Part shown: one piece after another, positions 50,348 to 60,878 of the stretch | Numbering within the stretch: position 1 is the stretch's first letter | Layout: each line of letters starts with the position of its first letter | Source of the DNA: Pyrus communis | Taxonomy: Eukaryota; Streptophyta; Magnoliopsida; Rosales; Rosaceae | Reading direction: 5' to 3' | Assembly (NCBI RefSeq): GCF_963583255.1 | Contig: NC_084803.1 | Span: 8,918,238 to 8,982,237 of the forward strand | Length of the DNA: 64,000 nt | Translations under genes and position numbers: made by a program | The notes under the pieces: generated by a model | The model's input: the letters and a program-made list of their open reading frames with translations, nothing else | What the model was told of the DNA's origin: nothing | Databases searched by the model: none

Positions 50348-51861
50348 TATTGGTTGTTGGTGAAGTTTTCCTCGTAACAATATTCGGGCTAAAAGCCATA
50401 TAGTTTGGAACTCCTACAATATTGCCATGACAAGTAGGCATAGAGCAAGGCAATGCCAATACCTATCCACGCTTGGAGCCATAGCATCTCTTCCTTGTCG
50501 CTCTCTTTCTCTCTGTGTATATATATTGTTGGTAACTCCTAACAAGACATTATATTGTTATGTATAACAGCACTTTTTGCTTGTTCTTGATGTTATCAGA
50601 TGCCTTTGTTTTTAATTTGATTGATGGAATTTAACTTGCAGTTCTGTATTGGCTTTTAAGTAGAATATAAGACATAGCTGGTAATAGGCTTAGGCTGGCC
50701 TTCTTTCTTAGTCGAGTTGTGGAAACTGGGCATGAAGAAGTTTTGATCGGCTTATTAGGCTTCATTAAATTAAGGTTAAGAGGGAGTGAAACTCATCCTA
50801 GACTACAGAATTGTCTGCACAGCTACACTTGATAAATTCGGACATACATTCTAAGTACTAAACCAAAATCACCACAGCGCTTCGCCCTCACCTCGCTGAC
50901 TCGAAACAACCATTCCATGTTCCAACTTCCAACTTCCTACCAACCAGTAAAACTGACAGAGAGAGACAAAATTTGATTCTCAAGTATATGCTGTTTTAGC
51001 CAAGGGAATGATGCTTGGCATATTCCTTTTTATACATTATTCAATGTCAGAATATCTAACATGGGATGTGATGAGATGGTCCAAGTTTTAAACCCAGGGC
51101 AGGCTGAATCTGAAGCTCTAGGTTATCTAGTATCTCTCTCCTTATCACTACTATACTAGTTGTTTTACTGCTTGTTTATATGGAGGCACTATTTTGCCAA
51201 ACTTGTGCGCGACCGAGCGGCCTATCAAGTATTGGTGGTGGTAATTTGCAGCAGTGGATATGTTTGTTGTTGGTCACCTAGTTATTCCATGGTTCCATCC
51301 ATCTGCTGGCTTCAATATATAATTTGTATTTGTATATGTTGTATATATACATGCGGTATTGTATATTTGACGCCTGACGGACATTCTGATTAGATGACCA
51401 TCAACGAACACATTCATGATGCAAGCAATTTATATCGATCTCTCCTGTTCTGTTTCTGTTTCCGTTCTGTTCTGTCTCACCATCTCATCGATTACTGGTT
51501 TTACAGTTACAGCCATAAAACTAGCTAAGCTTTTCTCCAGCAGTGTTTGTTCAAGTTTTGAAAGTTTCTGTTCCTTTTATAACTTCTATATATATATAAA
51601 TGCTTTTGTTTCAATATATATTCAAACGAGGAACATGTATAACTTGAACTCCTCGTATGTATATACATTGCATATTCAACCGCTAGTAATTTTGCAGGAA
51701 AATTGTATACGAGACGAAAGCAGAGAAAAGATCGATACAAGAAGTGAGCAGACAGCAGAGGTACTTCTTACAACTTTCAATAAATCCGTAATTGAAATAA
51801 TCAGCACTTTGAGCTGTGAGGTACAATATTGCTAATTAGCTTTGGCTAGCTACTGCTAGGC
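50348..51861. other. Gene-free spacer
   Basis: 3' flank of the MRL7-type gene, then AT-rich sequence with small TA-rich tracts. Open frames at 51160-51835 are rich in Cys/Ser/Phe codons typical of pyrimidine-rich noncoding DNA and match nothing known to me. Confidence 0.5.
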
Positions 51862-52353
51862 CTAGGCACCACCACTGATGCACGAGAATGTTCGTCTATG
51901 GCTCTGATACTGGACAAGTTGCTTTGAAGGAGGAGAGTGAATGGAATCATCAGCGTCCACCAATGACGAGAATCCTTGCATAGAGTTGGAAGCAGAGCCG
52001 AGAGCAACAGATTTGTGTCCGCGGTGTTGAAAATGACGACCACCATGGTTGATAATGTTTGTGGTTGTGGACGACTGATCCCCCGGGGCAGATGTACCAT
52101 TGACATTAAATATGGTTGGAAGATGATGATGTTGATCAGCTGAAGGTGCAGGTTGGGGGACAGAGACGTAACTGTTGTGATCGATGTAGAAGTCAGCGAT
52201 GTTGTAATGATTAGTTTGATCTGATGCTGGTGGTGGTGGTGCTGCTGCTGCTGTAGCTGCTAATGAGGCGGAGGAGGAGGAGAGGCAGATGTACTGGTGG
52301 CGAGTTCTGTTCCCCTTCATTGCCTTGTAAACCATTGGGATTAGACCCTCCAT
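51862..52353 (-). CDS. Small plant-specific protein with conserved MEGLIP(M/L)VY start, 163 residues, function unknown
   Basis: Single-exon gene, ATG 52351-52353, stop TGA-type end at 51862. The N-terminus MEGLIPMVYKAMKGNRTRHQ and the short block YNIADFYIDHNSY recur in unnamed proteins of many dicots (I recall Arabidopsis At2g44010-like proteins). The rest is low-complexity: Ser/Ala run LSSSSASLAATAAAAPPPPA, His/Gln-rich middle (SADQHHHLP), and a basic end with YQSHRRTFSCISGGA. No signal peptide, membrane helix or known domain. A (TA)n microsatellite sits upstream at about 52479-52507. I do not assign a function. Supporting the gene call are the conserved N-terminus, a position consistent with Arabidopsis order, and an uninterrupted frame. 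Confidence 0.78.
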   Translation of the reverse strand: MEGLIPMVYKAMKGNRTRHQYICLSSSSASLAATAAAAPPPPASDQTNHYNIADFYIDHNSYVSVPQPAPSADQHHHLPTIFNVNGTSAPGDQSSTTTNIINHGGRHFQHRGHKSVALGSASNSMQGFSSLVDADDSIHSPPSKQLVQYQSHRRTFSCISGGA

Positions 52354-52478
52354 AATTATAATTGTCGATTGGATATCGTATAGTCTAGTCTAGTCGAATG
52401 AAGCTTATCGATCGATCCCTATACTCTGTTGGGCCGTTGTAGGCTCCAGGTAGCTCAAGAGAGAAGAATACTCTTTGC

Positions 52479-52479
52479 A

Positions 52480-52507
<28 letters not shown>
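52479..52507. repeat. (TA)n microsatellite
   Basis: About 14 TA units in the upstream region of the minus-strand small gene; a second shorter TA run is at about 52807-52827. Confidence 0.9.
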
Positions 52508-52512
<5 letters not shown>

Positions 52513-52666
52513 AGAGATGAAATCGCCCGTCACCAGTTAGCCCTAAATTATATATAAAAAATAGATAGATATAATTGTTTGGTTGGTTTGGTGATTCATT
52601 GAACCAAGTCCCACACGCCAGTTTTATATTTGAATTCAAACTTGTAGAATAAAATGGGAGAAAACC

Positions 52667-53335
52667 CTTTTTTTTTTCTTTTTTTTTTTTTTTTTTTTTT
52701 TTAAGGAAACGATAGATGTTATATATTAGGAAAAGTCATTACAAAGTTCACTTATGGAAGAGACATCCTCGAAGAGGACATCCACTTAAATCCAGGGGTT
52801 ACATGTATATATATATATATATATATAAAACAAAGTATTTAAATTTTATGAACATTTTTAGAAATATTATCATAATTTAATTTAAAAAAAAATCTTACGA
52901 TGCAAATTTAAATCTAATAGTTAAAATAATTAAATAAAATATTTAATTTAAAATTCATCCAAATTTAATAATTTTTTAATATTTAATAGAATTTAAATAT
53001 TTTTTATGATAGGAAAAAAGTTAATTGAAGGATCACTGAGAGCTTTTCCAATCTGAAGTGAATCAGTTTCAAAGATAATATTGTGAAATCCACTAGAAAT
53101 CGCCCAAATCACAGCCGATCGAACCGCAAGAGCTTCGGCCAAACGAGGGGAGGAGGTATCCCTGAAATTTGCAGCCTTACCTGCTAAAAAACCTGCAGAG
53201 TCATCCCTGACAATGAGCTCGACACCACCTAACCTACGGGATGAGATCCAAACGCCATCGATGTTCATTTTTAGGGAACCCAGTGGGGGTGGAGTCCATT
53301 TAGGGGAATTGGTGTGGTGCAGAATTCGGTTGTAC
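52667..53335 (-). mobile_element. LINE-type retroelement remnant with RNase H domain and poly(A) tail
   Basis: Minus strand. The frame from about 53335 reads PKWTPPPLGSLKMNIDGVW and continues as an RNase H-like (RVT_3) domain: GVELIVRDDSAGFLAGKAAN, SPRLAEALAVRSAVIWAISS, HNIIFETDSLQIGKALSDPS. It keeps the catalytic-type Asp in MNIDG, the Glu in AEA and the Asp in ETDS. The 3' part (to about 52703) ends in a long A-tract on the minus strand (T-tract at 52670-52702), as expected for the 3' end of a non-LTR element. Everything upstream (reverse transcriptase) is missing. Confidence 0.72.
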
Positions 53336-53671
53336 CGTGCTAACCATGGCTCGTTTAGGATCTCACCCCACTCTCACGACACCCCGCTCCGGGTACCGCA
53401 CCCAAGACCTTCTCCATCCCAAGGGCCAAGACCCTTTCATCCCATCACAATAACAAGTGCAAAGGGACATAATACAATACTACACAAAAGCTTTACATTT
53501 GTGTATTTATAAATTCAGTCTAATTAGTTAATGAACAAAAGATATAGCGAAGAAAAATGAATAACTCGTGAAATGTTCGTCAAACTGAATCTATTCATCA
53601 TCATTAAAATCTGGAGTAATCGTTTTATCGTCCTCCTTTATATTTTGGAAAACAAATTATCTCGTTAGTTG

Positions 53672-53800
53672 TATGTGGTTCAATATCCTAGTGGATAAGG
53701 TGTTGAGTTTCTACACATGCGTTTCAGGTTTGAAATTTCCTCCTCCCTCTACAGTAATCGTTTCAAAACTTTCCCCCTCACCTTAATAATAATAATATTT
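53672..53800 (+). mobile_element. tRNA-derived SINE fragment
   Basis: Head resembles RNA polymerase III promoter boxes: A-box-like TATCCTAGTGGATAAGG at about 53687 and B-box-like TTTCAGGTTTGAAATTTCC at about 53725, followed by CTCCTCCCTCTACAGT and an AATAATAATAAT tail (53783-53796). Matches the layout of common plant SINEs. Target duplication not established. Confidence 0.6.
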
Positions 53801-54585
53801 TGTAAATATATAAAAATAAGCTAGCTAGTTTTAAACTTGCTAATTTTTTGCAGCTGCCTCTTGCCTCTTAATTATCCATAATCTAATCTAATATGCAGAT
53901 TGCAGAAGAAGGAGGGCATGCGTGTGATGTAATTGTAGTATTACTATACTCTCCAAGTATCTATTTACTTGTACAACATGCAAAACCAACTTTGAAATGT
54001 GATTAAATAAATATTACTCTTTTAAGTATCTATTTGTTTACTTGGTCCAGTCCAGTATACATAGGTTTTTGTTTTTCTTCCACCCACCCGCCCATTTGGC
54101 ATTTGGCCCCGTTTGGAATTTCGCCGATTGCCTGCCCGGCCTCCCTGCCTTGATTTGTTTGTTTGGCAATGAAAGATATCACACCATGAGTCCATCCAAG
54201 ACCAGGCAGGCAGTACAGTAGCAGTAGCCAGTAGCCACCTTTCTTTTACTTTTACCCTTTTCAACTTTTACCATTCTTAAGCTTCCTTCCCTGTAACTTA
54301 GAAAAGAAAAACTCAAAAATACGCCTGCATTCGCAGAATTTGAAACATCTCAATTAAATTGTATCGGAGAGAATTTATGTCATACATAACTCAAATTATA
54401 ACAACTATAAATACAACAGCGCATGCAATCTTGTTGGTCCTTTAAGCGGTAATATTGTTTATCCATTTCCGCCCGCAGGAAAAAACGAAACAAAAACAAC
54501 CACTTTGGACCGGTCAAGGATTGTCGCACTTGCTCTACTGCAAGTAGAAACATACCAGCGAAGAGATCAAAGGAAGTAATCTGTG
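53801..54585. other. Gene-free spacer
   Basis: AT-rich, no recognised gene. The last 150 bp are probably 3' UTR of the minus-strand gene that ends at 54586. Confidence 0.5.
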
Positions 54586-56574
54586 TTATGCATTGAACAG
54601 CTCATTCTTGTAGCACTGACTCCAATCTGAATCCCCTGAAGTAAGCAACCCTCCTCCTCCATCAGTGCTTATCGACTCAGCAGTAGCACACATTCTTGAT
54701 GACGACTTAGGACAAATGCCGCCTCCTTCATCATCCAAAACTTCTGCCGTCCACAACTTATAAGTTACATTCTCATCTTCTTCCCCTACCTGGACATTGA
54801 GTTCAGGACTTTGACTTGCTTCATCTTTTTTTAATGGATCTTTGCCGCACCCATTAATATCTTTCTCTTCATCCGATAAACATCTGCAGCAATCATCTTC
54901 ATCCATATCGTAGATACGACGCATTAACCCTTCTCTCCATGAAATCCTCATCTCCGATTGTGATATATTCTCTAGTGTAGAGTTGGAAAGCCAGGAAGCG
55001 CGATCATCCAAAACTTTATGCAATTGACTGATTGAACTGCAAGCTGTGGTTAGACATTCAAACTGGAAACTGGATTCAATCTGATCCTCTATCAGTACAT
55101 GACTGTTCGTCTTCGGGGACAGGCTTGCCATCTGAATAGCTTCAGCCACTGAACTCAGTTCAGAATCAAAGTAGTGTTTCCTATGATTTTCTATTCTCGA
55201 GTCTGATTGAGGAGTACAGATAACATTGCCACTGTCCAGTGAAACCATAGAAAATGGAGAGGTCTCACTGTCATGGCCATAGTGGAGTTTTCTTTCCTCT
55301 TCCAGAGTTACAGCCTCACAACAAGGCGTGGAATGCGGAGAAGACAAAACACCAACATGCTCATTTACGGGCTCCAGAACTTCATGAAAACTTGGAGAAG
55401 TTGAAGTACTCCTGCTAAAATGAGCAGTACTTTCCATGTTAGTATTTTCACATACATCTGAAGAAAATCCATGACGACCTGAGGTTGAAAATGGAGAATA
55501 AAGATTCACGGGACCTACAGAATTCTGTAAGCTATTATCAGAATGCTCCTTGTGATCCTCATCCCCTTCATCACACGGTGACAAAAGCCAATGCATTGAA
55601 GCTTCAGTAGGTAAAGGAACAACCGAAGCATCCAGATTGCCAACAACCCCTTTGCCAGTTCCATCAACATGACCATCACCTTCATCATCTGCGTTGTCGT
55701 CATCATCCTCAAAGCTGCCTAAAGCCTTCCCTTTACTGAAGCCCGAATCATTCTGTCCTACACTGAGAATTCCTTTAGCTCTGCACTTCCTCTTGTCAGT
55801 GATCCCTGAAAGGACATGACCAGCAGAATAACAAGCAAGCTTGCTCGTGGACACCACAGATGATCCGCATTGTATCTCTGGAGATACGGAGGCCTGAACT
55901 GGTGGGGTTCTACTATTAGATTTGTCAGAATTCTCGAGCACATCCTCAGCCTTATCAGCCTTGGAGTCCAAACCCAACCCAGTCGGTATCTTACTCAAAG
56001 GAGTAAAATTTCCATCAATACCATCTGATTTGAGCTCAGTGGGCTGACCTGCATTGCCCACCACCCTTACAATACTACCTTCCACCTCAGACCCAGATTC
56101 TAACTTACTCAGGGAATTTCCATTTGATTTTGAAACTGAACAAGTTTTCGACTTTGGTCCACTTCTAGAAGAATTGTTCGTAGATTTACTTGCATTTCGT
56201 GAGGTGGGTTTCTCCGGGTTTTCCAAAGCATTGAATTTGGAGCGGTTATCCTTGGATTTTGATGGTCTTGTAGGCCTTACAGCAGGAGCTGATTTAGGGG
56301 TTTTGGAGAGAGTTTTAGGTGTGTAAAGAGGGGTTTTTGAATTACAGGAAGAAGAATGAGAGAGAAGGAACCTGAGGCAACCTCGCGGGGCTTCGACGGA
56401 GATTGAAGAAGAAGCGTCGCTGCCAGTGTTGCTAGTGCCAACGGTGACGGCATTGAGATCCCGTAGTGGATTTCGACGGCTCTGCTCCTTTTGCTTCTTC
56501 TTCTTGTTCGCCGTCGCCAGTGGCGGTGCCGGAGAGGCTTTCTTGGCGAGCTTTGACGACAACGATCGGTTCAT
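54586..56574 (-). CDS. Unrecognised plant protein, serine-rich, mostly disordered, 662 residues, single coding exon
   Basis: ATG 56572-56574 (MNRSLSSKLAKKASPAPPLA), stop TAA 54586-54588. A GTG-initiated extension of 8 codons is ignored. I do not recognise the family by name, though the block RGCLRFLLSHSSSCNSKTPL and the C-terminal ISWREGLMRRIYDMDEDDCC look conserved in unnamed plant proteins. N-terminus is Lys/Arg-rich (KKKKQKEQSRRNPLRDLN), suggesting a nuclear localisation signal. The rest is Ser/Pro/Asp/Glu-rich without predicted domains, membrane helices or coiled coil. Near residue 370 there is a motif of Ser-Pro sites (LYSPFS, SPSFHEVLEP, SPFSMVSLDSGNVICTPQSD), possible CDK/MAPK targets. 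The long uninterrupted frame with protein-like codon use and an untranslated leader opposite the uridine nucleosidase gene support a real gene. Function unknown. Confidence 0.85.
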   Translation of the reverse strand: MNRSLSSKLAKKASPAPPLATANKKKKQKEQSRRNPLRDLNAVTVGTSNTGSDASSSISVEAPRGCLRFLLSHSSSCNSKTPLYTPKTLSKTPKSAPAVRPTRPSKSKDNRSKFNALENPEKPTSRNASKSTNNSSRSGPKSKTCSVSKSNGNSLSKLESGSEVEGSIVRVVGNAGQPTELKSDGIDGNFTPLSKIPTGLGLDSKADKAEDVLENSDKSNSRTPPVQASVSPEIQCGSSVVSTSKLACYSAGHVLSGITDKRKCRAKGILSVGQNDSGFSKGKALGSFEDDDDNADDEGDGHVDGTGKGVVGNLDASVVPLPTEASMHWLLSPCDEGDEDHKEHSDNSLQNSVGPVNLYSPFSTSGRHGFSSDVCENTNMESTAHFSRSTSTSPSFHEVLEPVNEHVGVLSSPHSTPCCEAVTLEEERKLHYGHDSETSPFSMVSLDSGNVICTPQSDSRIENHRKHYFDSELSSVAEAIQMASLSPKTNSHVLIEDQIESSFQFECLTTACSSISQLHKVLDDRASWLSNSTLENISQSEMRISWREGLMRRIYDMDEDDCCRCLSDEEKDINGCGKDPLKKDEASQSPELNVQVGEEDENVTYKLWTAEVLDDEGGGICPKSSSRMCATAESISTDGGGGLLTSGDSDWSQCYKNELFNA

Positions 56575-57189
56575 AGCCTGTGGTGTGGAGGCCGTCACTC
56601 AGCAGATCTGAAACCGAACCAAATGATTTGAAAATCTGACAGAGGTAGGGACAAGGGAGGGAGGGTGAGGCAGTAAAGGGCAGAGATTTTTCAGAGACCG
56701 AGGAGGGAGGGTAAAGCCGCAAAGGGGAGTGTAAGTTTGTAACGGTCTGATCCTAAAGGCACAGGTGTGAAAAAAATTTAAACCATTGACATTAGTGCAC
56801 CGTGTTTCCCGTACTCCGAATATTTTCTTTGTAAAGGAAAAGGTCATCTTCGTTTGACCAACATGCCCATTTATTACTCACATATTTTCTGAAATGCCAT
56901 CAATTCGCAGAGTGGGGCCGAGCGGTGCTTCCTAGCGTATGACCCACGCCGATAGCGGTCAGCTTGTCAATATAACGTGTAAAATAAAATACGGCGGTGC
57001 GAGCAGCTTTCAGGCCTCTGCAGAGCGGAGAGCACGAACTTGGAAAGAAAGAATTAACGTGCAATTCGAATTGAATCATCCCAATTCCCCACCTTTTTAA
57101 TTGGTTCTCGTACAATCAATCCAATCCAATCCAGAAAGTGGTTTCCTTTGACTGTTGGATTGATCCAGACTTTCAGTTTCAGCATCAGC
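56575..57189. promoter_or_regulatory. Shared divergent upstream region (unknown gene / uridine nucleosidase)
   Basis: 615 bp separate the two divergent start codons. Purine-rich GGGACAAGGGAGGGAGGGTG near 56650 lies in the leader of the minus gene, and CAATCCAATCCAATCC near 57117-57132 lies just upstream of the plus gene. No clear TATA box was identified. Confidence 0.45.
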
Positions 57190-59559
57190 ATGGCAGAGGG
57201 GGCAGAGAGGGAAGCCAAGAAGATCATCATTGACACCGACCCTGGTATCGGTGAGTTGGGATGCCATCAATTTCTTTTCTTTTCTGTATGTTTGATTAAT
57301 CTGTGTTTTATGGGGGAGGGGATCAGAAAGTCAAGGGAGGATTCTGAATTTGTGTTTTTATGCCGTCTGTGCATGCAGATGATGCCATGGCCATATTTGT
57401 GGCGTTACAGTCCCCGGAAGTGCAAGTGATTGGAATTACTACTATTTATGGAAATGTTTATACCACTCTCGCCACGAGAAATGCCTTGCATTTGGTAATC
57501 TTACAACATCTGCTTTTTCTTTCTATCTCGCTTTGCATTAGGCATTTTGTCGGCTGTCTTGGTTGCTTACTTGTACTTCGGGTTTAGTTGGAGGTTGCAG
57601 GGAGAACCGATATTCCGGTGGCTGAAGGATCTCACGTCACAATAACTGTATGTTCTCAACCCGTAGTTCAACTTCTTGTCTTCCCCCTGTTGTTTTCTGC
57701 CTTGAGCTGTTTTCGGTTTTGTAGTGTCTTCATTTCTCATCGCATTTGTTTACTGCACGCCTGTGCGATACAAGTTTAAACCAGTAGACTATAGTGATCA
57801 TACTTTTATTAACTCTTAAGAAATTTCTTCTCTATTTCTGTCGGTATCTGTTTTTCACCTTATTTCTTACATCAAAATAACTTAGCAACAAAACCTTAAT
57901 TAGCAAACCTACATGATAGCAGCTAAAGTAGTTTCGTAGGAACCTCTTGTTGCCCACTATATCTTTTGCTCATGTAGTTTTGATGGCCATGTTCTTGCAT
58001 ATATTGACAGGCTACTGTATGTAAAGATTCATAACTCATCAATTATTTCATCTTTTTCCACGAAAAGAAAGGTACAAAACTTCGTATTGCTGATTTTGTT
58101 CATGGTGTGGATGGACTTGGCAACCAAAATTTCCCCCCACCAAAAGGAAAGCCAATTGAACAGTCGGCAGCAGCTTTTCTGGTTGAACAAGCAAGCCTTT
58201 ACCCTGGAAAGGTCACTGTGGTAGCATTGGGCCCTCTTACAAATATTGCTCTGGTCAGATTCTTGATACGTTGCATGGTTTTCGATTTTCAAAATTATTC
58301 TTAATCGTTTGTAATACAGTGTATCCCTTAATGTAGGCTACTCAACTAGACCCTGCATTTGCAAAGAACATTGGCCAGATTATTCTTCTTGGTGGTGCTT
58401 TTGCAGTCAATGGGAATGTAAATCCAGCAGCAGAGGCCAATGTAAGTTGCTTAAACTATTTGTATCTAAGATTCGAATTTTTAAAGACTTCAACTTGAGT
58501 TTCTGCAACCCGCTTTACATTCGGAAACCAGATATTTGGGGATCCAGATGCTGCAGATATGGTATTTACATGTGGAGCAGATATTTTGGCTATGGGGATT
58601 AATGTGACCCATCAAGTTGTCTTGACAGGTACTACGTTGCGAAATTTCTAGTCCTTCTAACAAGTATACTTCAGATTTGTGATTTCTAGCGCAGCCTTCA
58701 AGAACACTTTGTCGCAGAGCCTTTAAACCTCACCAGGAGTTCAATCAATTAGCCTGTATCCACTTCCTTGTATAGTTCTTCTGGAAATCCTAAAATACAC
58801 CTCCTGGAATCCATGCCGGAAATTTGCTGTTTTGTGCCCAGTTGATCATTTCTCTGGATAAAGTTCTGGTATCTGTGAAAGCAGTGTCTTGGAAATGGCC
58901 GCTTGATAATTAAAAGTCCTGTAGGAAAACTTCATGCATGATTGTGTTATTAGTAATCCAGTTTATGTTACTTTCATTATGCTACATGAAGACGCTGACA
59001 GAGAAACGCTGGCAATGTCAAATGGAAAGTTTGCTCAATACTTGTGCAAAATTTTAGATGTGTACTTCTCCTACCATCATGATGCGTATAGCACAAAAGG
59101 TTAGTTCACTAAAGTGTCGATGAAACCCAAATGGATTGGATTTTCCTTAATCATGGACATACTGATGGTTGATTTAATCATGGTGTAGGAGTTTATCTTC
59201 ATGATCCTGCAGTACTTGTTGCAGCCGTTAATCCTTCACTTTTCACCTACATGGAGGGTGTTGTTAGAGTCCAGACAGATGGCATCACAAGAGGACTCAC
59301 AATTTTGTACAACAAACAGAAAAGGTAGAGCCCTTCTATTCGTGTTCCAGATAAAGGGTAAAACGGTAGCCTAGTAGAGGTATACCATGGTTTTATATGC
59401 ATCTCAATCCTGTTGATATATTTCTACGTAACTAATGTCGATACATATAGGTTTGGTGAGGTGACGGAGTGGTGTGATAAACCCACAGTGAAGGTAGCGG
59501 TGACGGTTGATGCCCCCACAGTTGTGAAATTGGTTATGGAACGGCTCATTGAGTCTTAA
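57190..59559 (+). CDS. URH1: Uridine/inosine-uridine nucleoside hydrolase (URH1/NSH1), 325 residues, 9 exons
   Basis: Cytosolic nucleoside N-ribohydrolase that splits uridine (and inosine/xanthosine) to base plus ribose in nucleoside salvage and cytokinin-riboside activation. Exons: 57190-57250 (ATG 57190, MAEGAEREAKKIIIDTDPGI), 57379-57494, 57588-57647, 58068-58253, 58337-58441, 58532-58628, 58992-59099, 59189-59324, 59451-59559 (stop TAA 59557-59559); all GT-AG, frame closed. The calcium/ribose-binding motif DTDPGIDDAMAIFVALQSPE is split by intron 1. Further conserved blocks: VIGITTIYGNVYTTLATRNA, DFVHGVDGLGNQNFPPPKGK, VALGPLTNIALATQLDP, LLGGAFAVNGNVNPAAEANI, NVTHQVVLTDADRE and LHDPAVLVAAVNPSLF (metal-binding Asp in HDPA). 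Complete. Confidence 0.96.
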
Positions 59560-60301
59560 AGTGCTCTGCTTAAGCTGCACATGCCGCGGGTTTGTGCCTC
59601 GAGGACTTGGCTTCCTTTTCGTTCATTCAGGAAGGGAAAATTAGCTCCATAATCCAGCTGGTTCGTGTTCGTCACTGCTGTTAGGTTGTGTTGTGCTTGC
59701 TTGGTGTTTAAGGCATCCTGTTTGTTTACACCTGCAGCACAATCATGTATAATTAATCATCTGCTTCGTACAACTGTGAGAATAAATTGGTTTCTAGTCT
59801 GTTTCTTTGTGTTGATGGCAATAATTATTCGTGACGATGTGGTAACAAGTAATTAATCATGGAAGCTGGTATGAGTTATGAGAATGAATGTGCGATATAC
59901 AGCTCCTGTAGTTATCCCATATATACCTTTGTTTTGCAACTATGTCACCACGAAGGGAATGGTGATGTGGTAACAATTAATCATTTCATTCGTTTGGTTG
60001 TTAATAAATGCAAATGATAGTTCGTACTTATAAATCTATTCCTTACAAGTAAGCACGCTTAAACTATATATCAACCTAAATATTCATGCTCTTTAAAAAA
60101 AATAAAAAAAATAAAATAAAATCAGGATTCGTCAAGGCAGTCTATTCTTTCGGTGGCTGGAAAGACTCACAGAGGCGTTTTCAGCCTTCCCTTGTCACCT
60201 TCGTATGATTCACAAGTGCTAATAATTGAACCTAAATGTGTCGTGTGAAATACAAGTTTGAAATTCGTTCCGTACTACTGGACCAGGTGAGCACACCACC
60301 A

Positions 60302-60471
60302 CCTTTCTTTTACAGAGATGGTGAACGGCCATAAGGAAATGCGCAATGTGGCAATGTGCAGTGGGCATAAGGAAATTGGCAATCTACCTTTCTTTTACAG
60401 AGATGGTGAACGGCCATAAGGAAATGCGCAATCCGGCAATGTGCAGTGGGCATAAGGAAATTGGCAATCTA
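60302..60471. repeat. Near-perfect tandem duplication, 85-bp period
   Basis: Unit 1 starts at 60302 and unit 2 at 60387, both reading CCTTTCTTTTACAGAGATGG and ending GGAAATTGGCAATCTA. The only difference I see is GTGG versus CCGG in the middle (AATGTGGCAATG against AATCCGGCAATG). Confidence 0.92.
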
Positions 60472-60663
60472 CCGTACGTTTTTGTTTTGGTCCTTACACT
60501 TCATTTTACAAGAGGGTAAAATTGACATTAAAATTTATACTAAAAATGTGAGTGGGGCAATAAAACAATGAGATAGATTTATCAGCTACATTTATAATAA
60601 TTTTTTAAATCATAATATATTCTTTTTCTATTTTGGTTGTCACGAAACTACCCTTAAAGATCA

Positions 60664-60878
60664 TATTTGCAAAATATTATCAAAATCGGAAATATTTAAG
60701 ATATCTAATTAGGTTAAAAAAAATTAACGAATACTATGTTATATAAGAAACAAATTTTATCTTGATAATTAATTAAGCAAATAGTTTCGGATTGAATTGA
60801 ATTTTTGCAAGAATAATCTATAAATCGAGACATACAAAATAAACGATTTGGATCGTTGAAGTTCGACATGAAACGAGT
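60664..60878. repeat. Diverged second copy of the repeat in the 5816-6210 element
   Basis: Aligns in the same orientation to 5943-6158: TTTGCAAAATATTATCAAAA, AATTAACGAATACTATGTTA, TTGAATTGAATTTTTGCAAG and GAAGTTCGACATGAAACGAG all have close counterparts there. The palindromic outer ends are not clearly preserved on the left. Confidence 0.75.

Noticed and set aside
53213..53512. 99-codon plus-strand frame
   Set aside because: It is the antisense of the LINE RNase H frame, whose minus-strand reading has clear domain similarity.
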